Source of the DNA: Clostridia bacterium
GTDB taxonomy: Bacteria; Bacillota; Clostridia; Oscillospirales; Acutalibacteraceae
Assembly: GCA_900771085.1 (NCBI GenBank)
Contig: CAAGMR010000014.1
Location: 8,816 to 72,815, forward strand
Length of the DNA: 64,000 nt
Direction of reading: 5' to 3'
Every line of letters begins with the position of its first letter. Position 1 is the first letter of the stretch. Below the pieces are notes generated by a model. The model did not search any database. It saw only the letters and a program-made list of their open reading frames with translations, and was not told where the DNA came from. Below, piece by piece: positions 41,283 through 49,426 of the stretch. Both the position numbers and the translations under genes were made by a program.

Positions 41283-41298
41283 ATCACACAAGTGTGAT
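41283..41298. promoter_or_regulatory. Perfect palindrome in the 5' leader of the second lipase gene
   Basis: ATCACAC-AA-GTGTGAT lies 4 bp before the ribosome binding site TTGGAGG (41302-41308). It could be an operator for a dimeric repressor blocking transcription or a small translation-blocking hairpin. The half-sites are ordered oppositely to a CRP/FNR site (TGTGA-N6-TCACA). Confidence 0.45.
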
Positions 41299-41317
41299 GT
41301 TTTGGAGGTAATTAACA

Positions 41318-42511
41318 ATGGCAAAGTATCCTACAATATTCATCCATGGCTTCTTTGGCTTCGGCGAAGACGACATGATTGACAAGTTCATGCCTTACTG
41401 GGGCTTCCGTCCGGACCGCAATGCTATGAAGTATCTTACAAAGAAAGGCTATGAGGTTCATTATCCTACTCTCGGTCCTTTCAACAGTGCGTGGGACAGA
41501 GCATGCATCCTTTATGCATATCTCTTTGGTGGCACAGTAGACTTTGGTAAGGTTCATTCAGAAAAGTATGGTCATGCCCGTTACGGCGAGACATTCCCTG
41601 GTATCATGAAGGATCTCGGTCAGCCGGGTCCTCATGCAAAGATTAACGTAGTTGGTCACTCATTCGGCGGCCCTACAGTTCTTGCTTTTGTTGACCTTAT
41701 GACAAACGGCTTCAAAGAAGAAGTTGAAGGCACTCCTGCAGACGAACTTTCACCACTCTTCAAGGGCGGTATGGGTAACCTCATTCATACAGCTACAACA
41801 CTTTCAGGTGTTAACAACGGTACTCTTCTTTCAGACTGCGTAAATGGCGGTACACGTATTCGCAAGGTTGCAGGTTCACTCTTTACACTTATGGTAGTAA
41901 TTGGCGACATTGAAGCTGTTCGTAAGTTCTGGGACTTCAGATTTGCTCAGTGGGGCACAATGAAGAACAAGGAGGATGTTAAGGGTACAACTGTTAAGAA
42001 CCCTCTTAAGTATAAGAAGGAAATTCTCCGCTTCATCGACAATGGTCCAGATGATATCGGTAACGAAATGAAGGTTGTATTTGCACAGCCAATCAACGAC
42101 ATGCGTGGCCCAATCAGCCCTGACACATATTACTTCGCACGTCGTGCTGTAAAGTCACACGACAGAGGCGACGGCAAGCATCGCATGGACAAGGGATGCT
42201 TCCCACTTTCACCAATCGCAGGTATCGCAACAGGCGGTTACTTCACAGATGAACTCAGAGAGAAGTATGGCGTAGAACCAAAGACATGGGGTCCAAACGA
42301 TGGTTTCGTAAACCTTCCGGGACAGAACGCCCCATTCAACCAGCCTTCAGAAGAAGCTAAGAGCTTCAACGAAGACTTCAAGAAGGGTATCTGGTACAAC
42401 ATGCCTGTAGAGTACAAGGATCATCTCTCATGGGTAGGCCCATTCGAGAAGAAGAAAGTATTCTACAAGTACTATCTCGACATGCAGAAGCTCTTCGAGA
42501 AACTTGACTGA
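41318..42511 (+). CDS. Triacylglycerol lipase-like hydrolase, cytoplasmic
   Basis: 397-residue alpha/beta-hydrolase of the family I.5-like lipases. It starts with the oxyanion motif YPTIFIHGFFGFG, has the nucleophile elbow VGHSFGGP with S115, the acidic residue in GPNDGFVN, and the likely catalytic histidine in KDHLSWVG. No signal peptide or anchor is visible, so it probably acts inside the cell, for example on storage or membrane glycerides, unless exported by another route. TTGGAGG precedes the ATG. It is a paralogue of the serine-less protein at 38312; the two flank the citrate synthase gene. Confidence 0.85.
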   Translation: MAKYPTIFIHGFFGFGEDDMIDKFMPYWGFRPDRNAMKYLTKKGYEVHYPTLGPFNSAWDRACILYAYLFGGTVDFGKVHSEKYGHARYGETFPGIMKDLGQPGPHAKINVVGHSFGGPTVLAFVDLMTNGFKEEVEGTPADELSPLFKGGMGNLIHTATTLSGVNNGTLLSDCVNGGTRIRKVAGSLFTLMVVIGDIEAVRKFWDFRFAQWGTMKNKEDVKGTTVKNPLKYKKEILRFIDNGPDDIGNEMKVVFAQPINDMRGPISPDTYYFARRAVKSHDRGDGKHRMDKGCFPLSPIAGIATGGYFTDELREKYGVEPKTWGPNDGFVNLPGQNAPFNQPSEEAKSFNEDFKKGIWYNMPVEYKDHLSWVGPFEKKKVFYKYYLDMQKLFEKLD

Positions 42512-42546
42512 TTCTAATTAAACCCTAGGCAAAATAATACAAAAAG

Positions 42547-42584
42547 AAAGACCCGAGTCATTATCGACCCGGGTCTTTTTTTTT
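42547..42584. terminator. Terminator between lipase gene and antiporter gene
   Basis: Stem AAAGACCCG / CGGGTCTTT with an inner GTC/GAC helix and one mismatch, followed by a long T-run on the plus strand; the convergent antiporter gene ends at 42588. Confidence 0.88.
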
Positions 42585-42587
42585 GTA

Positions 42588-43937
42588 TTAGATGAAGAAG
42601 ATTAACATGTCAACCAGGAAGGTTGGAACGAGGATTGCAAGGGACCAGCCCATGTATCCGAAGAAGGATGGCATTTTAATCTTGTTTTCTTCTGCGATTG
42701 ACTTAACCATAAGGTTAGGTGCATTACCGATATATGTGATTGCACCCATGAATACCGCACCGGCTGAGATTGCTTCAAGCAGGTGAACGGGAACAGTACC
42801 GATTGTTGTTGCAACACCTTCGGTGAAGCCCATAGCGCCGGCAACTGTAAGGAATACAAGGTAAGTCGGTGTATTGTCAAGGAAGCTTGAAAGTGAACCT
42901 GTGAGCCAGAAGAAAGCTGCAGGAGCATCAATGCTGAGTGTGCTTCCGAGTTCCTTAAGAATGATAAGTGCAGGCTGCATGGTAATGAAGATACCGATGA
43001 AGAGGAGTGCAACCTCTTTGATAGGACCCCATGTGAATTCGTTCTTGTCGCGAACTTCCTGCTTTGTTGTCTTGTAAGAGAGAAGTGCGGAGATAAGAAT
43101 GAGAGCAACCTCAATCATCTGAGGGAATGTAAATGTAATTTCCTCATAAATGTGAAGTCCCTTCACAGCGCCGCTTGCATCCTGGAAGGCTGCAAGTGTT
43201 GGAAGATAACCGCTGAGAATAACTGCAGCGATAATGATGAGAAGGAAGATTACATTGTGAGCGCCTGATACTTTAATTGTTTTGTCTGTTTTTACTTTAA
43301 GCTCAGGAACAAGTCCATCGGCAAGATCCTTCTTGTAATTCCTGTTGTCGAGGAAGAAGAATACTGTAAGGAGTATTACCATGTTGACAACGAGAATAGG
43401 GAAGAGCTTCATTGACCAGAAGAATGGAACTCCACGAGAGAATCCCATAAGGAGAGGTGGGTCACCGATTGGGGTGAGGCATCCTCCGATGTTTGATACG
43501 AGGAAGATAAAGAAGACTATAAGGTGAGTCTTTCTATGTCTCCAGCCGTTCATTCTCATAAGTGGTCTGATAAGAACCATGGATGAACCGGTTGTACCAA
43601 TGAATGATGAGAGTAACGCGCCTATTGCAAGTACGGCCGCATTGGTCTTGGGTTTACCAACGATATTGCCTTCGATGGTAATGTTGCCGGCTACACAGAA
43701 TAATCCGAAAAGAAGGATTATGAATGTGATATAGTCACCAACGATACACTCAAGTACTACGTCCAATGTTTCTGCTGCGCCTTCTCCGATCGCAAATGGA
43801 ACCACGAACAGAAGTGACCAAAGAGCAACAATTAGTGGACAATACTTTTCCCAGAACTCAGGCTTGAGGATAGGAAAAAGAGCAATAGAGAGTAGCATTC
43901 CTGCAAAAGGAATACAGTAAAGTGCACTGATTGCCAT
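42588..43937 (-). CDS. Na+/H+ antiporter (NhaD-like, ion transporter superfamily)
   Basis: 449-residue polytopic membrane protein with about 11-12 helices. Conserved stretches include FIGTTGSSMVLIRPLMRMN and SNIGGCLTPIGDPPLLMGF, and a C-terminal FFWLTGSLSSFLDNTPTYLVF, which is the classic SFLDNTPTY motif of NhaD-type antiporters. It would exchange Na+ for H+; related citrate or arsenite carriers share the fold. The start is set at the ATG before AISALYC (AGAAAGGAAA upstream); upstream in-frame codons are possible. Monocistronic, divergent from pepF. Confidence 0.85.
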   Translation of the reverse strand: MAISALYCIPFAGMLLSIALFPILKPEFWEKYCPLIVALWSLLFVVPFAIGEGAAETLDVVLECIVGDYITFIILLFGLFCVAGNITIEGNIVGKPKTNAAVLAIGALLSSFIGTTGSSMVLIRPLMRMNGWRHRKTHLIVFFIFLVSNIGGCLTPIGDPPLLMGFSRGVPFFWSMKLFPILVVNMVILLTVFFFLDNRNYKKDLADGLVPELKVKTDKTIKVSGAHNVIFLLIIIAAVILSGYLPTLAAFQDASGAVKGLHIYEEITFTFPQMIEVALILISALLSYKTTKQEVRDKNEFTWGPIKEVALLFIGIFITMQPALIILKELGSTLSIDAPAAFFWLTGSLSSFLDNTPTYLVFLTVAGAMGFTEGVATTIGTVPVHLLEAISAGAVFMGAITYIGNAPNLMVKSIAEENKIKMPSFFGYMGWSLAILVPTFLVDMLIFFI

Positions 43938-44070
43938 AAAACTTTGATTTCCTTTCTGAAAATTATTTTTTTCTCTGAGCATAGAGAAAACCCTATGTTC
44001 AAAGTTTGTATGATTATAACACACATAACATTCGTTTTTCATAATAATGTTGGTTTTTCATCGATAAATC

Positions 44071-44099
44071 TTTAACGAAGTGATTTATGGGTTTATAAT
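44071..44099 (+). promoter_or_regulatory. Promoter of pepF
   Basis: TTTAAC (44071-44076) and perfect TATAAT (44094-44099) with 17 bp spacing, about 30 bp before the start codon. Confidence 0.7.
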
Positions 44100-44130
44100 A
44101 TATCTAAAAACTTAGCAGGAGGTAACTCCA

Positions 44131-45936
44131 ATGGGAGATACACTTAAAGAACGTTCTGAGCTTTCACCGGAATATATGTGGGACCTCTCCACACTTTTCG
44201 AGAGCGACGAAGCGTTTGAAAAAGAACTTGGCGCAGTATCTGACGATATCGCAAAGATTAAGACCTTTGAAGGAACTCTTAATACTGCTGAAAATGTCAG
44301 ATCATATTTTGACTTTGAGACAGCTCTTGGAGAGAGACTGTCCAATCTCTTCTGCTATGCCAACCTTAGAAGAAGTGAGGATACCAGGGCCGAAGATGCC
44401 CAGAGTATGTATCTTCGCGTTTATGGCGTCTATGTTGGCGCAATATCTGAAATGGCGTTTTCAGAACCTGAAATTCTGGTACAGGATAAGGAAAAACTGG
44501 AAGAATGGAAAGAAAGTAAAGTGTTATCCCTTTACAAGTACAACATTGAAAAGCTGATTCGCCATAAAGAGCACACTCTTAGCGCTAGCGAAGAGACTCT
44601 TCTGGCGCGATTTGGCGAGGTTTTTGGCGCCTCGGCGGAGACGGCCGACAACCTCCAGGATGCCGATATGGTCTTCGACTCCGTCAGAGACGGAGCGGGT
44701 GAAGACCATGAAGTGACAGGTTCCAATTACATTCTTCATCAGATGTCTCCGGACAGAGTTCTTCGTGAGAATTCATTCAGGAGTTTTTACAAGGGGTACA
44801 GGCAGCACAACAATACATTTGCATCTACTTACGGGGCTACCGTCAAGGGAGCTGCCGTTGAGGCGTCCGTCAGACATTATGGCTCATCCAGAGAGATGTA
44901 TATGGCCGGCGAAAACATTCCGGTTGAGGTTTATGACAACCTCATTGCAACCGTAAGAAAGTACATGCCGGTAATGTACAGATACGTTGAACTCAGAAAG
45001 AAGATTCTCGGCATAGAAGATCTTCATTACTTTGATGTTTATGCTCCTCTTGCCGACGAGAGCAAGAAGACTTATTCATATGAGCAGGCTCAACAGATGG
45101 TGCTCGATGCCATCGCACCACTCGGAGAGGATTACGTAAACATCGTCAGGGGCGCATACCGTGACAACTGGATTGACGTTTACCCTAACAAGGGCAAGAG
45201 CGGCGGAGCTTTTTCTTCGGGAACATATAGCTCAAACCCTTATATCCTTACAAACTTCACGGGCACACTCGACAGTGTTTCAACAATAGCTCATGAGATG
45301 GGACATTCCATGCACAGCTACTTCTCAAACCACAACCAGCCTGCGCACCTTGCAGACTACACCATCTTTGTGGCAGAAGTTGCATCTACAGTAAATGAGA
45401 ATCTCCTTATCACAGGCCTTCTCAAAGAATGCACAGATCCACATGAGAAGCTGTCGCTTCTTAACCAGTACCTTGAAAACTTCAAGGGTACTGTTTTCAG
45501 ACAGACCATGTTTGCAGAGTTTGAAAGAGAAGCACACGCCATGGCTGAACGCGGAGAGGCAATGACTCCTGCGGCCCTCAACGAGCTTTATGAAGGGCTT
45601 GTAAGAGACTACTTCGGAGATGCCCTCATCATGGACGAAGAGGTAGCATATGAATGGTCACGCATTCCGCATTTCTACAGACCGTTCTATGTTTACAAGT
45701 ATGCGACCAGCTACTGTGCCGCAATGGCAATTACCGAAGGCATTCTTTCAGAAGGACAGCCTGCTGTTGACAGGTACAGAAAGTTCCTGACTCTTGGCGG
45801 AAGCATGGATCCTCTTGATGAACTCAAGGTTGCAGGCGTAGACCTCAGCATTCCGGACCCTATAGAAACTGCACTTGAGAAGTTCGAGAAAGTTCTAGCA
45901 GAGGCTGAGGAAACCTATGATGCCATCTGCGGCTGA
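44131..45936 (+). CDS. pepF: Oligoendopeptidase F
   Basis: Cytoplasmic M3-family zinc metallopeptidase of 601 residues that degrades short peptides. The zinc motif is AHEMGHSMHSYF (HExxH, near residue 388), with the downstream glutamate ligand in FVAEVASTVNE. Length and the N-terminal LSPEYMWDLSTLFESD match PepF. Start ATG with GCAGGAGG upstream. Monocistronic with its own promoter. Confidence 0.95.
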   Translation: MGDTLKERSELSPEYMWDLSTLFESDEAFEKELGAVSDDIAKIKTFEGTLNTAENVRSYFDFETALGERLSNLFCYANLRRSEDTRAEDAQSMYLRVYGVYVGAISEMAFSEPEILVQDKEKLEEWKESKVLSLYKYNIEKLIRHKEHTLSASEETLLARFGEVFGASAETADNLQDADMVFDSVRDGAGEDHEVTGSNYILHQMSPDRVLRENSFRSFYKGYRQHNNTFASTYGATVKGAAVEASVRHYGSSREMYMAGENIPVEVYDNLIATVRKYMPVMYRYVELRKKILGIEDLHYFDVYAPLADESKKTYSYEQAQQMVLDAIAPLGEDYVNIVRGAYRDNWIDVYPNKGKSGGAFSSGTYSSNPYILTNFTGTLDSVSTIAHEMGHSMHSYFSNHNQPAHLADYTIFVAEVASTVNENLLITGLLKECTDPHEKLSLLNQYLENFKGTVFRQTMFAEFEREAHAMAERGEAMTPAALNELYEGLVRDYFGDALIMDEEVAYEWSRIPHFYRPFYVYKYATSYCAAMAITEGILSEGQPAVDRYRKFLTLGGSMDPLDELKVAGVDLSIPDPIETALEKFEKVLAEAEETYDAICG

Positions 45937-45983
45937 CTTGCCGATGGTCAATCGCTAAAAAAATACAAATTTTAATAAAATTG

Positions 45984-46044
45984 TGTTATAATCAACATTA
46001 AATTAAGGCGCTCCTTTAATTTCTATTCGAGGAGCGCTTTCTTA
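45984..46044 (+). promoter_or_regulatory. Extended -10 promoter and leader hairpin upstream of RmlD-like gene
   Basis: TGtTATAAT (45984-45992) is an extended -10 promoter. The predicted transcript contains a hairpin GCGCTCCT-N14-AGGAGCGC (46008-46037) followed by TTTCTT, which could be an attenuator since it lies in front of the start codon at 46077. Confidence 0.5.
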
Positions 46045-46076
46045 ATAGGAAAATTTTTGTTAGGAGAGGATTTGCT

Positions 46077-46928
46077 ATGGCAAAAACCACTATCTGGGTT
46101 GTCGGAGCCAAAGGCCGACTTGGCAGCGAACTCGTCAACAGACTTAAAGGTATTCCGGGTAACAAAATCATCGGAACAGATATTGATGTCGATATCACAG
46201 ATTCAGATGCTGTAGAACAGGCAGCTGATATTTATCGTCCAAATATCATCATCAACTGCGCAAGTATCAGCGAAATTGATGAATGCGAAGCAGATAAGGT
46301 AAAGGCATTCAAGGTAAATGCACTTGGTGTAAGAAACCTAGCTACAGCTTCACGCAGAATAGGTGCAAGAATCATTCAGATGTCAACAGATGACGTATTT
46401 GACGGTGCTGAAGAAGGCTGTTTCTCAGAGTTCGATACTCCACAGCCAAAATCAGTTTATGCAAAGTCAAAGCTTGCAGGTGAAAACTATGTAAGAGAAC
46501 TTAACCCAAAGCACCTCATTATCAGAAGTTCATGGGTTTATGGCTCAGGCTCAGAGAATCCTGACTACTACAAGAAGTGCCTTGACAGAGCAGCAAAAGG
46601 AGAATCCTTCACTGCTGCCGAGAACCGTATAAGCACACCTACAAGTGCATGGGCTCTTGCAAAGGCAATTTCTGTTCTTATTGACGAAGGCGAATATGGT
46701 ATTTTCCATGCTTCAAGCGAAGGCGAATGCTCACGTTACGAATATGCAAGAAAAGTTCTCGAACTCAATGGCTACGATCCTGACCTTGTAAAGCCAACAT
46801 CCCGCATAGAGGACAAGAGTTCCACTCTCCTTGATAACCTTATGATGAAGATGACAGACGTATTTGAAATGCCAACATGGCAGGAGGATATGCAACGCTT
46901 CGTTAACTATCTTAAAGAGGAGGAATAA
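46077..46928 (+). CDS. RmlD-like NAD(P)-dependent sugar-nucleotide reductase
   Basis: 283-residue short-chain dehydrogenase of the dTDP-4-dehydrorhamnose reductase type. The N-terminus WVVGAKGRLGSELVNRL is the cofactor loop (GxxGxxG), followed by NCASISEIDECEADKVKAFKVNALG and the catalytic YAKSKLAGE (YxxxK near 138). C-terminal region fits RmlD. No rmlA, B or C is nearby, so the substrate may be a different nucleotide sugar or the name may be only a family label. AGGAGAGG precedes the start. The symporter gene follows 6 bp downstream. Confidence 0.82.
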   Translation: MAKTTIWVVGAKGRLGSELVNRLKGIPGNKIIGTDIDVDITDSDAVEQAADIYRPNIIINCASISEIDECEADKVKAFKVNALGVRNLATASRRIGARIIQMSTDDVFDGAEEGCFSEFDTPQPKSVYAKSKLAGENYVRELNPKHLIIRSSWVYGSGSENPDYYKKCLDRAAKGESFTAAENRISTPTSAWALAKAISVLIDEGEYGIFHASSEGECSRYEYARKVLELNGYDPDLVKPTSRIEDKSSTLLDNLMMKMTDVFEMPTWQEDMQRFVNYLKEEE

Positions 46929-46934
46929 GAACCA

Positions 46935-48248
46935 ATGGCAAAAATGAAAAAGAGAAATGAAAATACTGAGAAGAAAAAGCTTGGCCTTACCACTCAGATT
47001 TTCATCGGCCTCATCGGCGGTCTTATCCTCGGTGTGATCTTCAATCTCTTCATTCCGTCAGGCTATGTAAGAGATACAGTTTTTGTAGAAGGTATCTTCT
47101 ATGTTATCGGTAACGGCTTTATCCGTCTCATGAAGATGCTCGTTGTTCCGCTCGTATTCTGCTCACTCGTTTGCGGATCTTCAGCTATCGGCGACACAAA
47201 GTCACTCGGTAAGGTTGGCGGTAAAACAATTGCGTTTTACCTTTGCACAACAGCACTTGCTGTAACAGTAGCTATTACTGTTGCCAACATCATTGACCCG
47301 GGCATCGGACTCGATATGTCATCCATTGAGCGCGGCGACGTTACAACAGCCGAAAACACTTCAATGGTAGACACTCTTCTCAATATCATTCCTGAAAACC
47401 CATTTGCTTCTCTTGCACAGGGAACAATGCTTCAGGTTATCCTTTTCGCCCTTGTTGTAGGTATTCTCCTTGCCAAGATGGGCGAGCGTGCAGAACTCAT
47501 TGCCAACTTCATGAACCAGATGAATGACCTCATGATGGAAATGACAAACCTCGTTATGAAGTTTGCTCCAATCGGCGTATTCTGCATGATTTCAAGAACT
47601 TTCGCAAACCTCGGTATGGACGCATTTGTACCTCTTCTCAAGTACATGGGTTCAGTTGTAGGCGGTCTCGGCGTTCAGCTTCTTGTTGTTTACATGCTTC
47701 TTCTCTTCGTATTCACAAGACTCAACCCGATCAGATTCTTAAAGAAATTCTTCCCGGTTATGGCATTCGCATTCTCAACATCAACATCCAATGCGACCAT
47801 TCCTCTTAACATTGAAACACTCGACGAGAAAATCGGCGTTTCCAGAAAGATTTCATCTTTCACAATCCCACTTGGTGCAACAATCAACATGGACGGTACT
47901 TCCATCATGCAGGGTGTAGCAGTAGTATTTGCTGCTCAGGCATATGGTATCGACCTTGGCCTTAAGGGCTACCTCACAGTAATTGCCACAGCAACTCTTG
48001 CAAGCATTGGTACTGCAGGTATCCCATCTGTTGGTCTTGTAACTCTCTCCATGGTATTTGCATCTGTTGGTATTCCTACTGAGGCAATTGCTCTCATCAT
48101 GGGTATCGACCGTATCCTTGACATGCTCAGAACAGCAGTTAACATCACCGGCGACGCAGTTGTAACAACAATCGTTGCAAAGCAGAACGGTGAGTTCGAC
48201 AAGGAAATATTCAACGACACAACGGAAGCTAATCTTGTGGAGGCATGA
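46935..48248 (+). CDS. Dicarboxylate/amino acid:cation symporter (DAACS family)
   Basis: 437-residue GltP/DctA-type transporter that takes up acidic amino acids or dicarboxylates with Na+ or H+. Seen motifs are the serine-rich FSTSTSNATIPLNIETL of hairpin 1, the signature GATINMDGTS in helix 7, and GIPSVGLVTLSMVF of hairpin 2, plus IMGIDRILDMLRTAVNITGDAV in helix 8, where the arginine often marks acidic substrates. It starts 6 bp after the RmlD-like gene and overlaps the binding-protein frame. Confidence 0.93.
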   Translation: MAKMKKRNENTEKKKLGLTTQIFIGLIGGLILGVIFNLFIPSGYVRDTVFVEGIFYVIGNGFIRLMKMLVVPLVFCSLVCGSSAIGDTKSLGKVGGKTIAFYLCTTALAVTVAITVANIIDPGIGLDMSSIERGDVTTAENTSMVDTLLNIIPENPFASLAQGTMLQVILFALVVGILLAKMGERAELIANFMNQMNDLMMEMTNLVMKFAPIGVFCMISRTFANLGMDAFVPLLKYMGSVVGGLGVQLLVVYMLLLFVFTRLNPIRFLKKFFPVMAFAFSTSTSNATIPLNIETLDEKIGVSRKISSFTIPLGATINMDGTSIMQGVAVVFAAQAYGIDLGLKGYLTVIATATLASIGTAGIPSVGLVTLSMVFASVGIPTEAIALIMGIDRILDMLRTAVNITGDAVVTTIVAKQNGEFDKEIFNDTTEANLVEA

Positions 48249-48250
48249 TT

Positions 48251-49099
48251 ATGCGTAAAAATATAACACTCACACTTCTGTGTCTGGTCTTTTCTGTCGT
48301 AATGCTCTTTGCGGGCTGCGCCACTCAGAAGTCTCCGGCTTCGCCGTCGACTCAGGATACACAGACAGTTGAAGTGAATAAAAATATCGTAAAAGATATT
48401 AAGGCCAGAGGACAGCTTGTTGTCGGCTGTAAGACTGACGTTCCAAACCTCGGCTGGTATGAGAGTGACACAGACAGATGGGAAGGTCTCGAAGTAGACC
48501 TCGCATATGCAACAGCTGCAAAAATCTTCGACAGGACAGTCGAAGAGGTAAAGGCCGAAGGCCTTGTGAAGCTTGTACCCGTAACGGTTGCAGACCGTGA
48601 GGAAAAGCTTCAGGACGGTTCCATTGACATCATGATGGCTACATTTACCATTACAGATGCCAGAAAGCAGACTTATGCGCTCTCTGACCCTTACTACAAG
48701 AGCTACATTGGTATCATGGTTAACTACAACGGCTCTGACTCCAATTCTCTTGGTACAGGCGACATCCGTTCACTTTCCGACCTCGACGGCAAGTACATCG
48801 GCATCCCTAGAAATGCCACAACAAGAGAGGATTTCATCTCTTATCTCGACATGATGAACACCGTTAAGGTATCTCCGATCTTCAGTGAGTATGACAGCTA
48901 TCCAACCATCTACAAGGCTTTAAAGAACGGCAACGTAGATGCCATGGCAGTTGATATCTCTATCCTTAAGGGTTATGAGACATCATCCACAAAGATCCTT
49001 GATATTAAGTTCAAACCGCAGAATTATGGCGCGGCTGTTATGCCACAGAATGCACCGCTTATCGACTATGTAAACGATGCGATTGGAACCATAAAATAA
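48251..49099 (+). CDS. Amino-acid-type solute-binding lipoprotein (SBP family 3)
   Basis: 282-residue lipoprotein: signal peptide with lipobox LFAGC (cysteine near 21), a Ser/Pro-rich linker and a family 3 periplasmic-binding domain (GQLVVGCKTDVPNLGWYESDTDRWEGLEVDLAYATA; IDIMMATFTITDARKQTYALSDPYYKSYIGIMV). Such proteins normally feed an ABC permease, but none is present here. The gene directly follows a DAACS symporter whose stop overlaps the first possible start (48245). ATG 48251 is chosen for its spacing to GGAGG. Confidence 0.85.
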   Translation: MRKNITLTLLCLVFSVVMLFAGCATQKSPASPSTQDTQTVEVNKNIVKDIKARGQLVVGCKTDVPNLGWYESDTDRWEGLEVDLAYATAAKIFDRTVEEVKAEGLVKLVPVTVADREEKLQDGSIDIMMATFTITDARKQTYALSDPYYKSYIGIMVNYNGSDSNSLGTGDIRSLSDLDGKYIGIPRNATTREDFISYLDMMNTVKVSPIFSEYDSYPTIYKALKNGNVDAMAVDISILKGYETSSTKILDIKFKPQNYGAAVMPQNAPLIDYVNDAIGTIK

Positions 49100-49102
49100 G
49101 TA

Positions 49103-49131
49103 TTGACTACACTGCTTTAAAGTAGTAAAAT
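49103..49131 (+). promoter_or_regulatory. Promoter of the trp operon
   Basis: TTGACT (49103-49108) and TAAAAT (49126-49131) with 17 bp spacing; transcription would start near 49138, at the beginning of the T-box leader. Confidence 0.75.
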
Positions 49132-49137
49132 CTTTTC

Positions 49138-49412
49138 AACATAAAACCTGTGAAGCGGAAGTAAAGGTGAAACACGCTCCCAAAGAGAGCCTGCGGTGGT
49201 GAGATGCAGGCGGAAAACAGTTCATCATAATGGGCCGCTGAGGGCATGGTCAAAGGAGTTCGCTCCGAGTATTCCATGACGTAAGGCATACGTTAGTTGT
49301 CAGGGGTATGTTGGTACCTCGTTAAGTGCTCGGGTTATCCCGAGAAGCCAGGGTGGCACCGCGGAAAACTTTTCGTCCCTGACAGAGTGATGCTCTGTCA
49401 GGGACTTTTTTA
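49138..49412 (+). promoter_or_regulatory. T-box riboswitch, Trp-specific, with terminator
   Basis: tRNA-sensing leader. Stem I elements are present, including the GGTGAGATGCAGGC apical part, and a specifier TGG (49231-49233) ahead of GCCGCTGAGG, which specifies tRNA-Trp. The T-box AGGGTGGCACCGCG is at 49350-49363. The terminator is a 13-bp stem GTCCCTGACAGAG / CTCTGTCAGGGAC (49375-49405) with a T-run; its 5' arm can be taken up by an antiterminator when uncharged tRNA-Trp binds. It sits 15 bp before trpE. Confidence 0.95.
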
Positions 49413-49426
49413 TTTTGGAGGAAGAC

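Noticed and set aside
44131..45936. Zinc peptidase gene considered as a surface protease
   Set aside because: No signal peptide or anchor; length and motifs match cytoplasmic PepF.
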